The translations under genes were made by a program, and so were the position numbers. Source: Ignavibacteriales bacterium (GTDB lineage Bacteria > Bacteroidota > Ignavibacteria > Ignavibacteriales > Melioribacteraceae). From it: a stretch of 6,156 bases of DNA. The notes beneath the pieces were generated by a model. That model searched no databases, was not told the DNA's origin, and saw only the letters and a list, made by a program, of their open reading frames with translations. Below, in pieces: positions 5,614 to 6,156 of this stretch (position 1 is the first letter of the stretch; the number at the start of each line of letters is the position of its first letter). The DNA lies in contig JALWSN010000299.1 in assembly GCA_027080245.1 (NCBI GenBank), forward strand, positions 1-6,156, given 5' to 3'.

Positions 5614-6156
5614 CTATTCCTTATTTTTTACTCTTTCTACGTATTCGCCCGTCCTTGTGTCAACTTTTAACATATCGTTTTCGTTGACAAATAACGGCAC
5701 GTTAATTGTCGCTCCCGTTTCAAGTTTTGCCGGCTTCATTACGTTTGTTGCGGTGTCTCCACGAAAACCGGGTTCGGTTTCAACAACTTTTAGATAAACA
5801 AAAATCGGCATTTCTGCCGAAACTATTTCTTCGTTGTCGTCAACTAGCAATTCAACCTCTTCGCCTTCTTTTAAAAACTTTTTTCCCTTTCCGAACAAAT
5901 CGGACGAAACCGAAAGTTGATCGAAAGTATCGTTGTCCATTAACACAAAATCTTCGCCGTCTTTGTAAAGAAATTGGTATTTTCTTCTTTCCACCCTAAC
6001 GGGTTCAATCGATTCCCCGGCGCGGAATGTGTTGTCCAGAACTCTTCCTGTGCGTAAATTTTTTAATGTTGTTCTAACAAACGCTCCGCCTTTCCCCGGT
6101 TTAACGTGCTGGAATTCCACGATTGAATAAAGGTCGTTTTTGAACCTGATTATTAA
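5614..6156 (-). CDS. efp: Translation elongation factor P, N-terminus cut by right window edge
   Basis: EF-P binds between the P and E sites of stalled ribosomes and promotes peptide bond formation at polyproline stretches. The open frame continues to base 6156, giving 180 visible residues against roughly 185-190 in the family, so about ten N-terminal residues are missing. The GTG at 6120-6118 is not the start: upstream in-frame codons read LIIRFKNDLYSI, which joins VEFQHVKPGKGGAFVRT as in other EF-P proteins. The three-barrel architecture is complete from there. The tip loop holds a Lys in PGKGG (visible residue 22, codon 6093-6091), equivalent to E. coli Lys34, rather than the Arg of the rhamnosylated type. 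The C-terminal signature appears as LETGATINVPLFVNENDMLK followed by VDTRTGEYVERV. The stop is TAG. It is the first visible gene of the run; its promoter would be beyond the window. Confidence 0.96.
   Translation of the reverse strand, partial: LIIRFKNDLYSIVEFQHVKPGKGGAFVRTTLKNLRTGRVLDNTFRAGESIEPVRVERRKYQFLYKDGEDFVLMDNDTFDQLSVSSDLFGKGKKFLKEGEEVELLVDDNEEIVSAEMPIFVYLKVVETEPGFRGDTATNVMKPAKLETGATINVPLFVNENDMLKVDTRTGEYVERVKNKE
5618..5622 (-). promoter_or_regulatory. Shine-Dalgarno site of accB inside the end of efp
   Basis: AAGGA lies seven bases before the accB ATG (5610). It is formed by the last two efp codons (AAG GAA), just before the efp TAG stop, which fits translational coupling of efp and accB. 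Confidence 0.6.

Noticed and set aside
6118..6120. GTG as the efp start codon.
   Set aside because: Twelve further in-frame codons to the window edge encode conserved EF-P sequence (IRFKNDLYSI), so the GTG is an internal Val.

Overview
The window is a compact, single-strand block of bacterial housekeeping genes. All seven recognisable genes lie on the minus strand, so transcription runs from the right edge to the left. In that order they are: efp (translation elongation factor P, 5' end cut by the right edge), accB (biotin carboxyl carrier protein), accC (biotin carboxylase, TTG start), gcvH (glycine cleavage H protein), a CgeB/DUF3880-like glycosyltransferase, guaA (GMP synthase), and a TPR-repeat protein that is open at the left edge.

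Spacing is very tight: 3, 20, 12, -4 (ATGA overlap), 18 and 2 bases between successive genes. There is no intergenic stretch over 20 bases, and I see no promoter, intergenic terminator, tRNA, rRNA, CRISPR or mobile element. The layout suggests one polycistronic transcript, or a string of coupled ones, whose main promoter lies beyond the right edge. Shine-Dalgarno-like sequences precede accB, accC and gcvH. The glycosyltransferase and guaA have none; the glycosyltransferase start overlaps the gcvH stop.

Functionally, efp-accB-accC combines translation with the first half-reaction of fatty acid synthesis (carboxylation of biotin on AccB). accA and accD, the carboxyltransferase genes, are not here. 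gcvH adds a second swinging-arm carrier (lipoyl) next to the first (biotinyl), without the gcvT or gcvP partners of glycine cleavage. guaA completes GMP synthesis. The glycosyltransferase and TPR protein have no assigned pathway.

Organism: the efp-accB-accC-gcvH order, the flavour of the proteins, moderate base composition (mid-40s % GC by eye) and use of real Shine-Dalgarno sites suggest the Bacteroidota/Chlorobiota/Ignavibacteriota group, perhaps an ignavibacterium-like lineage. This is an inference from recollection of families, not a measured placement. I found no convincing novel system. The items most worth a second look are the uncharacterised glycosyltransferase coupled to gcvH, the orphan gcvH beside accBC, the TTG start of accC, and the TPR protein with two possible starts at the end of guaA.
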